From: QHXM01 sp963697975
GTDB lineage: Bacteria > Acidobacteriota > Blastocatellia > Pyrinomonadales > Pyrinomonadaceae
Direction: 5' to 3'
DNA: 64,000 nt
Assembly: GCA_963697975.1 (NCBI GenBank)
Contig: OY969111.1
Coordinates: 1,798,001 to 1,862,000, forward strand
In this document: positions 50,120 to 58,063 of the stretch, piece by piece
How the letters are laid out: each line of letters starts with the position of its first letter
Position numbering within the stretch: the first letter of the stretch is position 1
Translations under genes and position numbers: made by a program
The notes under the pieces: model-generated
What the model saw: the letters and a program-made list of their open reading frames with translations, nothing else
What the model was told of the DNA's origin: nothing
The model's database searches: none

Positions 50120-51610
50120 CTACCCTGCTTGCTCTTCCCTTGCTGCTGCGCGCACGATGTCGAGTGTCGCGCGTATGTCCTCGCTCGTTGTGCGAAAGTT
50201 GGTGATGCAGGCGCGCAGGGCATAGCTTCCCCGGATAGTCGCGTTTGACAGATATGCCTGACCGCCGCGCTGCACACGCTGCATGATGCGCGCGTTCAGT
50301 TCATCCAGTTCGTCGTTTGCACGAGTGCGCTCATCCACATCTTCCGACGCGAGCCTTTCGCGCCATTTCTGCGGCGCATAGCGGAAACAACAGATGCTCA
50401 ACTCTACGGGCGCGAGCAACTCGAAATCTTCCGATGCACGGATGCGCTCCGCCAGTTCAAAGGCCAACGCGTTGTCCGCCTTGATAGCGGCTGCGACGCG
50501 GCGCGTGCCGTAGTAACGAAGCATCAGCCAGATTTTCAAAGCGCGAAAGCGGCGCGACAATTCTACGCCGTAATCCCAGAAAGCGAAGGCTTCTTCACTC
50601 TCCTGCTCGTGTACCTTAATGTAATCGGCCTCGTTCGAAGAGAAGGCGTTGCGCACGCGCGCCTCGTCGCGGAATAGCAGGCAGCCCGCATCAACGGGTG
50701 CGTAGAGCCACTTGTGCGGGTCTAACGAGACGGAATCCGCGCGCTCGATTCCGGCAAAGAGAGAACGCTTCGTCTCGTCCATCGCCGCCAGCGCGCCATA
50801 AGCTCCGTCAACGTGCAGCCACAATCCGTACTCTTCCGCAATCGCGGCAAGCTCTGCGAGCGAATCAACCGCGCCCGTGTTCACCGTGCCCGCGTTTCCC
50901 ACCACACAAAACGGCCTGAAGCCCGCTTGGATGTCGCTGGCCAGACGCTCGCGCAAACTCTTAACGTCGAACTGGAATCGTTCCGTTGATTTCACCAAGC
51001 GCACCTGTTCGCGTCCAAGTCCCAGCACGTCCGCAGCCTTCACGATTGAGAAATGAACCTGATCGGAGGCGTAAACGGTCATGGGCGCGCCGGTATTCCA
51101 TAACCCCTGCCGCGACGTTTCAACGCCTGCTTTCACACGATGCGCGATGAGCAGCGCGTTTAAGTTCGCCATCGAGCCGCCGCTCATGAGCAGCCCGTGC
51201 GCATCCTCGCCGTATCCGATTAACTGTCCGAGCCAGCGCACGACCGTTCGTTCAATCTGTACGGCTGCCGGGGCGGAACGCCAGGAGGTGACGTTTTGAT
51301 TGAGCGCAGAGGCGATCAGGTCTGCGAACGCACCGATGGGCGTCGAAGGTGAAGCGACGTAGCCGAAGAAACGCGGGTGTCCGTTGTGGCGGCTCGCGCT
51401 GATGACGGCGCGGCAATCTTCAATCAAACGCTCAAGCGGTTCGCCTTCGATTGTTAGAGTTGTTTCCAGTTGTTCAGCTATTTGCGCGGCGCCTGTTTCG
51501 GGAAAGACCGGAAGCTCGGAGATGCGCGCGAAGTAATCCATAACGAGCGCGACTGATTGCGCGGAGAGTTCGCGCATGGCGTCATCAGTGATGTCGAGTG
51601 ATTTGGACAC
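50120..51610 (-). CDS. Group II PLP-dependent decarboxylase (aromatic amino acid decarboxylase-like)
   Basis: I choose the GTG at 51610, which has AAGGAAAG just upstream; a longer frame to 51679 is encoded by the adjacent repeat. The 496-residue protein has the PLP lysine in SLDPHKWLYAPVDAG, the aspartate of LHVDGAYGALAA, and an SGGSMANLNAL substrate loop. It should decarboxylate an aromatic or acidic L-amino acid; the family also includes glutamate and diaminobutyrate decarboxylases. It is a single gene between repeats. Confidence 0.9.
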   Translation of the reverse strand: MSKSLDITDDAMRELSAQSVALVMDYFARISELPVFPETGAAQIAEQLETTLTIEGEPLERLIEDCRAVISASRHNGHPRFFGYVASPSTPIGAFADLIASALNQNVTSWRSAPAAVQIERTVVRWLGQLIGYGEDAHGLLMSGGSMANLNALLIAHRVKAGVETSRQGLWNTGAPMTVYASDQVHFSIVKAADVLGLGREQVRLVKSTERFQFDVKSLRERLASDIQAGFRPFCVVGNAGTVNTGAVDSLAELAAIAEEYGLWLHVDGAYGALAAMDETKRSLFAGIERADSVSLDPHKWLYAPVDAGCLLFRDEARVRNAFSSNEADYIKVHEQESEEAFAFWDYGVELSRRFRALKIWLMLRYYGTRRVAAAIKADNALAFELAERIRASEDFELLAPVELSICCFRYAPQKWRERLASEDVDERTRANDELDELNARIMQRVQRGGQAYLSNATIRGSYALRACITNFRTTSEDIRATLDIVRAAAREEQAG

Positions 51611-51611
51611 G

Positions 51612-51830
51612 CACTTTCCTTGACCCTGAAAGGGTCGTATGTAATAGCCGGGGGCAACGCCCCCGGTCAGATGCGCCAACTTACGTCCCGACCCTGAAAG
51701 GGTCGTATATTCAATGTTGAGATGCGACCCCTTCAGGGTCGGGAATCATGTTCCATGCTATTCCGGGGGCGTCGCTTGCGCTCTGCCCCCGGCTACTATA
51801 TGTGACCCTTTCAGGGTCAAAAGCAGGTTG
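51612..51830. repeat. Cluster of GACCCTGAAAGGGTC and CCGGGGGC palindromes
   Basis: ACCCTGAAAGGGT occurs twice and GACCCC/TTCAGGGTC and GACCCTTTCAGGGTC forms occur on the other arm; between them lie CCGGGGG-CAACG-CCCCCGG and CCGGGGGC...GCCCCCGG. The units form a large nested palindrome of about 215 bp. It occupies most of the 430 bp divergent gap between the decarboxylase and amidohydrolase genes; 51831-52040 shows nothing else firm. Confidence 0.8.
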
Positions 51831-52040
51831 ATTATCAAATCCAACCAGCAAATCCCATAATTGCCGGACTATTATCATGTGTCTATGACAAGGTTTTAAA
51901 GCTCGCACACGACGTTAGCTGTGCTTTTTAACACATCGCCAGCGCTTCGACGAAACTCAGCTTGCAGCGGCGCGCTCATGGCGCGTATATTTCCGGGTCA
52001 AATCAACTGCTCTGACCAGCTTTCCATGCCGGGAGAAGAA

Positions 52041-53363
52041 ATGAATTTCAAGCGATTTATTGTCCTGCTGCTCTCGCTGCTTTTATCGCCCGCACTCTTA
52101 ATCGCGCAGACGAGCGAGCGAGCGTCACAGCCGAAGCGCGTTCTCATCCGTGCCGGAAGATTGGTGGATGTACGCGCCGGTCGGGTGCTGACGAATCAGG
52201 CTATCCTGATCGAAGGAGACCGCATCAAGGAGGTCGGGCCAGCGCAAGCGGTGGAGGCACGCGCGCCCGCCGGAACACAGATTATTGACTTACAAAATGC
52301 GACCGTGCTGCCCGGCCTGATAGATGCTCACACGCACCTGACAGGAAGCCCCGAACAAATCGGCTATGCCTCGCTCGGCATCTCCGTCCCGCGCGAGGCG
52401 CTGCACGGTGCGCGCAATGCTCGCCTCACACTTGAAGCCGGATTTACGACCGTCAGGAACGTCGGCGCTGGCGGCTACTCTGACATCGCGCTGCGAGATG
52501 CGATCAACGATGGCGACATCACCGGCCCACGCATTGACGCCTCCGGCCCGGCCATCGGCGTCACGGGCGGGCATTGCGATGAGAATTTGCTCGCGCCTCA
52601 GTTTCATTACAGCGCAGACGGTGTGGCGGACGGCGTGCCCGCCATGATGCAAAAGACGCGCGAGATAGTTAAGTATGGCGCAAGCGTGATTAAGATTTGC
52701 GCGACGGGCGGCGTGCTTTCCAAAGGCGACTCACCCGGCGCTGAACAGTTCAGCGACGAAGAGATTCGCGCCATCGTCACGGAAGCTCACAGGCTGGAAC
52801 GCAAAGTGGCCGCTCACGCTCATGGCGCATCCGGCATCAAGCAGGCCGTGCTCGCCGGAGTTGATTCAATCGAGCATGGTTCGTTCATCAACGACGAAGA
52901 CATACGCTTGATGAAAGAGCGCGGAACATATCTTGTCCCGACGCTTTATCTCGGCGACTGGTTCATGGAGAATTATCAGAAGCTCAACATCCCGTCGTTC
53001 ATCATGGACAAGGCGAGAATGGTGCTGCCCGTTGCGCGCCAGAACATCTCCCGCGCATTCAAGGCCGGGGTGAAGGTGGCGTTCGGCACGGACGCAGCCG
53101 TTTACCCGCACGGACTGAACGGGCGCGAGTTCGCCGTCATGGTCAAGCTGGGATTGACGCCGACGCAGGCGATTCAAGCGGCGACCATCAATGCGGCTGA
53201 CCTGCTTGGCTGGTCTGACCGCGTCGGCTCAATCGAAGCGGGACGCTTCGCGGACATCATCGCCGTCAGCGGCAACCCGTTGAACGATGTCACAGAACTT
53301 GAGCGGGTGCGCTTCGTGATGAAAGGCGGTATCGTGGTGAAAAACGAGGGGAGTGAAAGATGA
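52041..53363 (+). CDS. Exported metal-dependent amidohydrolase (prolidase / imidazolonepropionase-like)
   Basis: I choose the ATG at 52041 because GGGAG lies 6 nt upstream and a signal peptide follows (FKRFIVLLLSLLLSPALLIAQ); a longer frame upstream lacks both. The 440-residue mature-type protein has HTH in IDAHTHLTG, a conserved KICATGGV lysine region, AHAHGASGI, SIEHG and GTDAAVYPHG, the ligands of the binuclear amidohydrolase superfamily. Related exported enzymes hydrolyse Xaa-Pro or Xaa-Arg dipeptides. It should act in the periplasm. The hutI role is unlikely because HutI is cytoplasmic and this one has a signal peptide. Confidence 0.88.
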   Translation: MNFKRFIVLLLSLLLSPALLIAQTSERASQPKRVLIRAGRLVDVRAGRVLTNQAILIEGDRIKEVGPAQAVEARAPAGTQIIDLQNATVLPGLIDAHTHLTGSPEQIGYASLGISVPREALHGARNARLTLEAGFTTVRNVGAGGYSDIALRDAINDGDITGPRIDASGPAIGVTGGHCDENLLAPQFHYSADGVADGVPAMMQKTREIVKYGASVIKICATGGVLSKGDSPGAEQFSDEEIRAIVTEAHRLERKVAAHAHGASGIKQAVLAGVDSIEHGSFINDEDIRLMKERGTYLVPTLYLGDWFMENYQKLNIPSFIMDKARMVLPVARQNISRAFKAGVKVAFGTDAAVYPHGLNGREFAVMVKLGLTPTQAIQAATINAADLLGWSDRVGSIEAGRFADIIAVSGNPLNDVTELERVRFVMKGGIVVKNEGSER

Positions 53364-53414
53364 AAAGAATCTGACTCCTCAATTCTGGATTCTGCTTTTC
53401 ATGAAGGAGCAACT

Positions 53415-54533
53415 ATGACAATTGACGGCTACGCGACGCTTGAAGGAACGGCACGTTATCGTGATCGTTTCAAGGAGCGCGCGGCCAGCACTCATTTCCG
53501 GCTCGAACAGAATCTGTGGCTGTCGTCCATCGGCATCGGCACTTACTTAGGCAACTGGGACGAAGCCACCGACAAGCGTTACACGGAATCTGTCACGCGC
53601 GCCGTCGAACTCGGCGCGAACGTGATAGACACGGCGGCCAACTATCGTTTTCAAAGAAGCGAACGCTCAATCGGCGCGGCGCTGCTTCATTTGACTGAAG
53701 AAAAGATTGCCGCGCGCGACGAGATTCTAATCTGCACGAAAGGCGGCTACCTGCCCTTTGACGGCGAACCGCCGAAGGATGTGCGCCGCTACGTTGAAGA
53801 GACGTTCGTGCGCCCCGGTATCGCAGAGTTTTCGGATATCGTCGGCGGCAGCCATTGCATGACGCCGCGTTACTTGCAGAGCCAGATTGACCAGTCGCTT
53901 CGGAACATGAATCTTTCGACGATTGACGTTTACTACATACACAATCCCGAGTCGCAGCTTTCGGCAATTCCTCGCGCAGAATTTGAAAAGCGCCTGCGCT
54001 CGGCGTTCGAGCTTCTGGAACGCAACAAAAGCGAAGGCAAGATCAGGATGTACGGCGCGGCGACGTGGAACGGCTTCCGTGTTCCAATTGATGATCGCGG
54101 TCATCATTCGCTTGAGCGGATGGTCGAGATTGCCCGCGAGGTTGGAGGCGAATCGCACGGCTTCCGCTTTATACAGCTTCCTGTCAACCTCGCCATGCCC
54201 GAAGCGCTCGTCGCCGACAATCAACCGCTGGAGGGCAAGCAAGTCTCCGTGCTGGAAGCGGCCAGCGCGCTGGGTGTCGCGGTCGTCGCGAGCGCATCCA
54301 TCTTTCAGGGCAAGGTCGCGCGAGGGCTTCCTGAACACATACGCGAACCGCTCGGCTCGCTCGCGACCGACGCGCAGACGGCCATCCAGTTCGTTCGCTC
54401 CGCGCCCGGCGTCACCACTGCGCTCGTCGGCATGAGCAGCCGCGAGCACGTCGAAGAGAATTTGCAACTCGTCCGTGTCGCTCCGACCTCGCCGGAAGAT
54501 TTTCAAAGATTGTTTGCCGAGTTGGAGGAGTAG
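53415..54533 (+). CDS. Aldo/keto reductase
   Basis: The 372-residue protein has the catalytic set of the AKR family: D and Y in NVIDTAANYRFQRSERSIG, K in ICTKGGY, and H in YYIHNPESQL. It reduces carbonyl substrates with NADPH in the cytoplasm. It is longer than the usual 280-330 residues because of an N-terminal extension (1-35) and an insertion after residue 120. AAGGAG precedes the ATG at 5 nt. It begins a run of small genes to 55409. Confidence 0.9.
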   Translation: MTIDGYATLEGTARYRDRFKERAASTHFRLEQNLWLSSIGIGTYLGNWDEATDKRYTESVTRAVELGANVIDTAANYRFQRSERSIGAALLHLTEEKIAARDEILICTKGGYLPFDGEPPKDVRRYVEETFVRPGIAEFSDIVGGSHCMTPRYLQSQIDQSLRNMNLSTIDVYYIHNPESQLSAIPRAEFEKRLRSAFELLERNKSEGKIRMYGAATWNGFRVPIDDRGHHSLERMVEIAREVGGESHGFRFIQLPVNLAMPEALVADNQPLEGKQVSVLEAASALGVAVVASASIFQGKVARGLPEHIREPLGSLATDAQTAIQFVRSAPGVTTALVGMSSREHVEENLQLVRVAPTSPEDFQRLFAELEE

Positions 54534-54561
54534 CTCACCAATACTTTTAAGAGGAGAGAAG

Positions 54562-55005
54562 ATGGGCGGTCATCCCTGGTTTTATTTCGTTGACTATGAG
54601 CCGGACATCAATGCCGCGCTAGAGAAACTGCGTGAGCGTGAGTTTCAAGCGGGGCGATACAATCCCGTCATTGATTTTCCAGAGTTTCCAGTCACGCCTC
54701 AATCACCCGCGCCCGGACCAGAGCATGACTCAATCGAAGAAGCCTTCGAGGATGCCGATGCCGACGGGACGCGCTCAATCCTCGACATGATGCAGGTGTC
54801 GGCCACACCTGACTACAACGCCGTTGCGCCTCTGCCAGCAGAAGATTTGCTGAGCCTGTTCGGAACAGACAAGCCGACGCATGAAATGATAGAAGAGAGC
54901 GATGAGCTATACGATGTGCTTGAGCGAGGGCAGGGCGTCTATATCATCATTTACAAAGACGATCAGCCGTCTGAAATCTTTTTCGCGGGCTATTCTTTCG
55001 ATTGA
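54562..55005 (+). CDS. Small acidic cytoplasmic protein, unknown function
   Basis: I choose the ATG at 54562, preceded by GAGGAGAG; a longer frame overlaps the reductase gene. The 147-residue protein is acidic, with an N-terminal HPWFYFVDYEPDINAALEKLRE region and a C-terminal part with ELYDVLERGQGVYIIIYKDDQPSEIFFAGYSFD. No signal peptide or known domain is visible. It follows the reductase after 28 bp and precedes a lipoprotein gene by 5 bp. Confidence 0.75.
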   Translation: MGGHPWFYFVDYEPDINAALEKLREREFQAGRYNPVIDFPEFPVTPQSPAPGPEHDSIEEAFEDADADGTRSILDMMQVSATPDYNAVAPLPAEDLLSLFGTDKPTHEMIEESDELYDVLERGQGVYIIIYKDDQPSEIFFAGYSFD

Positions 55006-55010
55006 ACGAC

Positions 55011-55409
55011 ATGAAAACGAAGCTGGTAGTTCTGGTAGTTCTGATCTTCATCACCGCTTGCAACTCGCTATCGAGCAGCCCGACGACTGTGGTGAAGAGA
55101 TTCATCACCAACTCGGAAAGCGGCGATGTCAACGGCATGATGGCTCTCTATGCTAAAAAGGCCATTCAGGAGAAGGGTCAGGAGAAAATCAGGTCGAACA
55201 ATCAGGCTTTCGCAGATCTGGTCGAGAAGGTGCGCGGGCAGGGAAAGACGCTGAAGATTGAAGGGCTGAAAGAATCTGTCAGTGGTGACACGGCGACCGT
55301 CTCATTCTTCTATGGTGATCGGGAGAAGAACGATTCCGTACATCTTAACTTTGCTTTAGTTAAAGAAAACGGCGAGTGGAAAGTTTATGATGTCGGGCCC
55401 GCACAGTAG
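55011..55409 (+). CDS. Small lipoprotein with DUF4878/NTF2-like domain
   Basis: I choose the ATG at 55011. The 132-residue protein has a lipoprotein signal (VLVVLIFITAC), then SPTTVVKRFITNSESGDVNGMMALYAKK and a beta-rich C-terminus with FALVKENGEWKVYDV, the pattern of DUF4878-like NTF2 folds. It is probably anchored in a membrane facing the periplasm. Its function is unknown. A terminator follows at 55448-55477. Confidence 0.8.
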   Translation: MKTKLVVLVVLIFITACNSLSSSPTTVVKRFITNSESGDVNGMMALYAKKAIQEKGQEKIRSNNQAFADLVEKVRGQGKTLKIEGLKESVSGDTATVSFFYGDREKNDSVHLNFALVKENGEWKVYDVGPAQ

Positions 55410-55447
55410 GCTGAAAGGACGCGAGGCACTCGTTAATCATTGCTGAG

Positions 55448-55477
55448 AAGCCCCGTTCAATCGAGCGGGGCTTTTAC
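55448..55477 (+). terminator. Intrinsic terminator after the DUF4878-like lipoprotein gene
   Basis: AAGCCCCG (55448-55455) pairs with CGGGGCTT (55466-55473) followed by TTACTTTT. It may also serve the convergent structured RNA copy 2. Confidence 0.75.
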
Positions 55478-55482
55478 TTTTC

Positions 55483-55760
55483 AGAAAGCGAAGCCGCCGT
55501 GAGACCTGGGATCTGGCACGGCGGCCCCGACGCACAGCCTGCGTCTTCCACGACCAGCAGGTGTGCGACTGAGAGCGCGTCCACCCTCGCCGCGCCCCTT
55601 AGCGAATTATTTATAGCTTTGATGAGGTCATGGTATTCTTACCGCGCGATCTTTCTATTATCGGCAACGGCTAAATGCGTCGTCTCAAGCCTCAACCTCC
55701 GAATGAGTGATGAGCGCCGCCGTTGAGAAAAGGTTAATTCTCACGGCGACTAACTTGAGC
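55483..55760 (-). ncRNA. XRE-associated structured RNA, copy 2 (about 280 nt)
   Basis: This is the homologue of 19310-19631, here on the minus strand. In order it has H1 (55747-55719, GCCGT...ACGGC with the same bulged A), a GAGGTTGAGG region, H3 (55595-55575, loop GCGAGGGTGGA), H4 (55567-55531, loop with GTGGAAGA) and H5 (55525-55493, 9 bp plus an inner 5 bp stem) followed by TTCGCTTTCTG. Compensatory changes appear between copies: H3 GTGCG/CGCAC here is GCGCG/CGCGC, and a C-G pair of H4 is T-A here. The T-tract is weaker than in copy 1. It fills the 419 bp gap before the second XRE gene. Confidence 0.72.
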
Positions 55761-55766
55761 AGGCGT

Positions 55767-55795
55767 ATCTTAACGGCAAATGCCGTTAAAAGCAA
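55767..55795 (-). promoter_or_regulatory. Promoter of structured RNA copy 2
   Basis: On the minus strand TTGCTT (55790-55795), a 17 bp spacer and TAAGAT (55767-55772). The element and its 19 nt distance to H1 match the copy at 19275-19303. The spacer is largely an inverted repeat (55770-55789). Confidence 0.6.
55770..55789. promoter_or_regulatory. Perfect inverted repeat, candidate XRE operator
   Basis: TTAACGGC-AAAT-GCCGTTAA has 8 bp arms. It covers the spacer and part of the -10 of the ncRNA promoter and lies 40 bp before the XRE start, so a bound XRE dimer could control both directions. Confidence 0.6.
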
Positions 55796-55809
55796 GCTGC
55801 TTTGTATTC

Positions 55810-55831
55810 CATCAGGAGGTTGTGCCTGATG
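55810..55831 (+). promoter_or_regulatory. Hairpin that places the XRE ribosome binding site in its loop, copy 2
   Basis: CATCAGG-AGGTTGTG-CCTGATG is a 7 bp inverted repeat whose right arm contains the ATG at 55829 and whose loop holds AGGT of the ribosome binding site. Same layout as at 19230-19250. Confidence 0.5.
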
Positions 55832-56101
55832 GGAACAAGAGCGCGTCACAAGCCGGAACGTCTAGCCGGAAAGTTGGTTCAGATTCGGATAGCTTTAGGT
55901 CTTTCACAGAATGAAATAATTAGACACTTGGGAGTCGAGGAACTAATCAAGCAGAACGCAGTTTCGGAATATGAATTAGGAAAGAGAGAGCCGCCGTTGC
56001 GGGTTCTCCTACGTTACGCTCGCGCGGTGAACGTTTCTACAGATGTTCTGATTGACGACGACCTTGATTTGCCCGAAAATCTGCCTGCTCGCCGGAAGTG
56101 A
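55829..56101 (+). CDS. XRE-family helix-turn-helix regulator, copy 2
   Basis: I choose the ATG at 55829 by analogy with copy 1 and by the AGGAGGT upstream. The 90-residue protein is an HTH domain (LVQIRIALGLSQNEIIRHLG ... VSEYELGKREPPLRVLLRYARA) with the same short tail DDDLDLPENLP. By eye more than half of the residues equal copy 1. It is divergent from structured RNA copy 2. A gene for a DUF962 protein follows, so unlike copy 1 it has no Roco neighbour; the shared neighbour is the RNA. Confidence 0.88.
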   Translation: MGTRARHKPERLAGKLVQIRIALGLSQNEIIRHLGVEELIKQNAVSEYELGKREPPLRVLLRYARAVNVSTDVLIDDDLDLPENLPARRK

Positions 56102-56110
56102 GTTTTGAAC

Positions 56111-56198
56111 GGGGATGTCTGGGAGAGCACGTAGCCAACTTTCCACCCTGGGATTGGAAGGCGATTCGATTGCACCGGGCATCCCCTGTTTTTTTTTG
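56111..56198 (+). terminator. Terminator-like element after XRE copy 2, with a 62 nt structured interior
   Basis: GGGGATG (56111-56117) pairs with CATCCCC (56180-56186), followed by TG and nine T. The interior holds CTTTCC/GGAAGG and a GAGAGCA segment, which recalls a degraded tRNA, but no D or T arm is complete. Confidence 0.55.
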
Positions 56199-56232
56199 AG
56201 TAACGCAGGCTGGCTTTTGAGGGAGATAGCTT

Positions 56233-56577
56233 ATGAGTGAACAAGAGATCAAATCGTTTGAAGAGTTCTGGCCCTTTTACGTGGCGGAGCATAGCCAGCC
56301 CACGACGCGCGCCCTGCATTTTGCCGGAACAGCGACGGCGCTCTGCTGCGCCGCCACGCTGGCTGCGAGCGGGAAATGGAAGTGGCTGCCGCTTGCTCTC
56401 GTTCCGGGTTACGCGGCGGCGTGGGTCAGCCATTTCGTCGTCGAAAAAAACAGACCCGCGACTTTCAAATACCCGCTCTGGTCATTCATGGCCGATCAAA
56501 AAATGTTCAGCCTGATGCTCACAGGAAAGATGGAAGAAGAAATCGAAAGAATCAAAGCCGAGGAAATCAACAGATGA
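56233..56577 (+). CDS. DUF962 / Mpo1-like membrane protein
   Basis: The 114-residue protein matches the DUF962 family: FEEFWPFYVAEHSQPTTRALHFAGT, two membrane segments (about 33-50 and 53-70), HFVVEKNRPATFKYPLWSF and MFSLMLTGKM. The conserved histidines (EHS, LHF, SHF) fit the Fe-dependent dioxygenase role known for yeast Mpo1, which acts on 2-hydroxy fatty acids. Bacterial activity is not established here. The stop overlaps the pepT start as ATGA. Confidence 0.88.
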   Translation: MSEQEIKSFEEFWPFYVAEHSQPTTRALHFAGTATALCCAATLAASGKWKWLPLALVPGYAAAWVSHFVVEKNRPATFKYPLWSFMADQKMFSLMLTGKMEEEIERIKAEEINR

Positions 56578-57887
56578 AAAGAATAATGACGCTCATCGCT
56601 CTCCTGTTATTCACCGTCACGACAAACGCGCAGACTCAACCCCCAACGGAATCCGTCCTCGACCGTTTTCTTCGCTACGTTAAGATTGATACGCAATCGA
56701 AAGAGGATCAGGACAAAGTTCCCAGCACGGAGAAGCAGCTTGTGCTGGCGAACCTGCTGGCGAAGGAATTAAAAGAGCTTGGCGCTGAGAATGTTCGCGT
56801 CAGCGAGTTCGGCATCGTCTATGCCAGTATTCCCGGCAATCTGCCTGACAACTCGAAAGCTCCCGTCATCGGCCTCATCGCGCACATGGACACCTCGCCG
56901 GAAGTTTCGGGCGAGAACGTCAATCCGATTATTCACAAAAACTATCGAGGCGGCGACATCGTTCTGCCCAAAGACCCGACGCAGATCATCACAGTTCTAC
57001 AGAATCCAGACCTTAAAAATCTGATTGGCGATGACCTCATCACAGCCGACGGCACAACCCTGCTCGGCTCTGACGATAAGGCCGGGTGCGCCGAGATTAT
57101 GACGATGATTGACACCCTGCGCCGCAACCCGCAGATCAAGCATGGGACAATCAGCATCGCCTTCACGCCCGACGAAGAAGTGGGCGGCGGCATTGATAAG
57201 TTCGACGTTGCAGGCTTCGGCGCGAAGTTCGCCTACACGGTTGACGGCGAAGAGTTAGGGGAAATCAGCACAGAGACCTGGAGCGCACGCACCGCGACCG
57301 TGCGCTTTCAGGGCAAGAACACGCACCCCGGCACAGCCAAAGGCATCATGGTCAATTCGGCTTACGCCGCCGCAGATTTCATGACGCGCTTTCCACCCAC
57401 TAACATTCTCCCGGAAACGACCGCCGGGCGCATCGGCTTTGTTCATCCGTACTCAGGCGAGCTAGACGTTGAAGAATCGCGCGTCAAGATACTGCTCAGA
57501 GATTTTCAGATTAGCGGTCTGAACGCGAAGGAAGCGATGATTCGCAGAATGGCGCGACTGACGGGATTAAAGTTTCCAAAGGTGAAGGTCATCGTCGAGG
57601 TGGAGGAAAACTACAAAAACATGCAGGAGGTCTTGAAGAATTTCCCGCAGTTGACCGAGAACGCGATGGAGGCTTCGCGCCGCGCGGGACTCAAGCCGCA
57701 CCTGCGCGCGATTCGTGGCGGAACAGACGGCGCGCGCCTGACTTTTCAAGGCTTGCCGACGCCGAATCTCTTCACGGGCGGACATAATTTTCACGGCAAG
57801 CTCGAATTCAACTCCGTGCGCGGGCTTGAGAAATCAACCGAGACGCTGATTCATCTCGTTCAGGTCTTCGCCGAAAAGGGAATGTAG
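56574..57887 (+). CDS. pepT: Peptidase T with a signal peptide
   Basis: I choose the ATG at 56574, overlapping the upstream TGA. The 437-residue protein has an N-terminal signal (RIMTLIALLLFTVTTNAQ) followed by a complete M20 tripeptidase: LIAHMDTSPE, GSDDKAGCAE with bridging D, FTPDEEVGGG with the catalytic E, DGEELGE, HPGTAKG and the C-terminal GGHNFHGKLE. PepT normally is cytoplasmic, so export to the periplasm would be a change of place for the enzyme. It would release the N-terminal residue of tripeptides. Confidence 0.93.
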   Translation: MKRIMTLIALLLFTVTTNAQTQPPTESVLDRFLRYVKIDTQSKEDQDKVPSTEKQLVLANLLAKELKELGAENVRVSEFGIVYASIPGNLPDNSKAPVIGLIAHMDTSPEVSGENVNPIIHKNYRGGDIVLPKDPTQIITVLQNPDLKNLIGDDLITADGTTLLGSDDKAGCAEIMTMIDTLRRNPQIKHGTISIAFTPDEEVGGGIDKFDVAGFGAKFAYTVDGEELGEISTETWSARTATVRFQGKNTHPGTAKGIMVNSAYAAADFMTRFPPTNILPETTAGRIGFVHPYSGELDVEESRVKILLRDFQISGLNAKEAMIRRMARLTGLKFPKVKVIVEVEENYKNMQEVLKNFPQLTENAMEASRRAGLKPHLRAIRGGTDGARLTFQGLPTPNLFTGGHNFHGKLEFNSVRGLEKSTETLIHLVQVFAEKGM

Positions 57888-58063
57888 CGTCACAAACAGT
57901 CGTTAGATCGCTTTCTTGTATCGAGAATGTGTTGGGTTAAATTCGCTATCGAGAAGCTGATATAAGATGATTCATGTGGAGCGCTAAGATTTACACGCCG
58001 CTTAAATCTGCCTCTCCAGAGGCGTCTACGCTGATTGAAAGATCAGCTTCAAGAAAAGGGAAA

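Noticed and set aside
52041..53363. Imidazolonepropionase (hutI) completing the hut pathway
   Set aside because: The protein has a signal peptide and prolidase-like motifs and is 27 kb from hutU; HutI acts in the cytoplasm.
55499..55726. Small plus-strand frame in the gap before XRE copy 2
   Set aside because: It is antisense to the conserved structured RNA and has no counterpart at the first copy.
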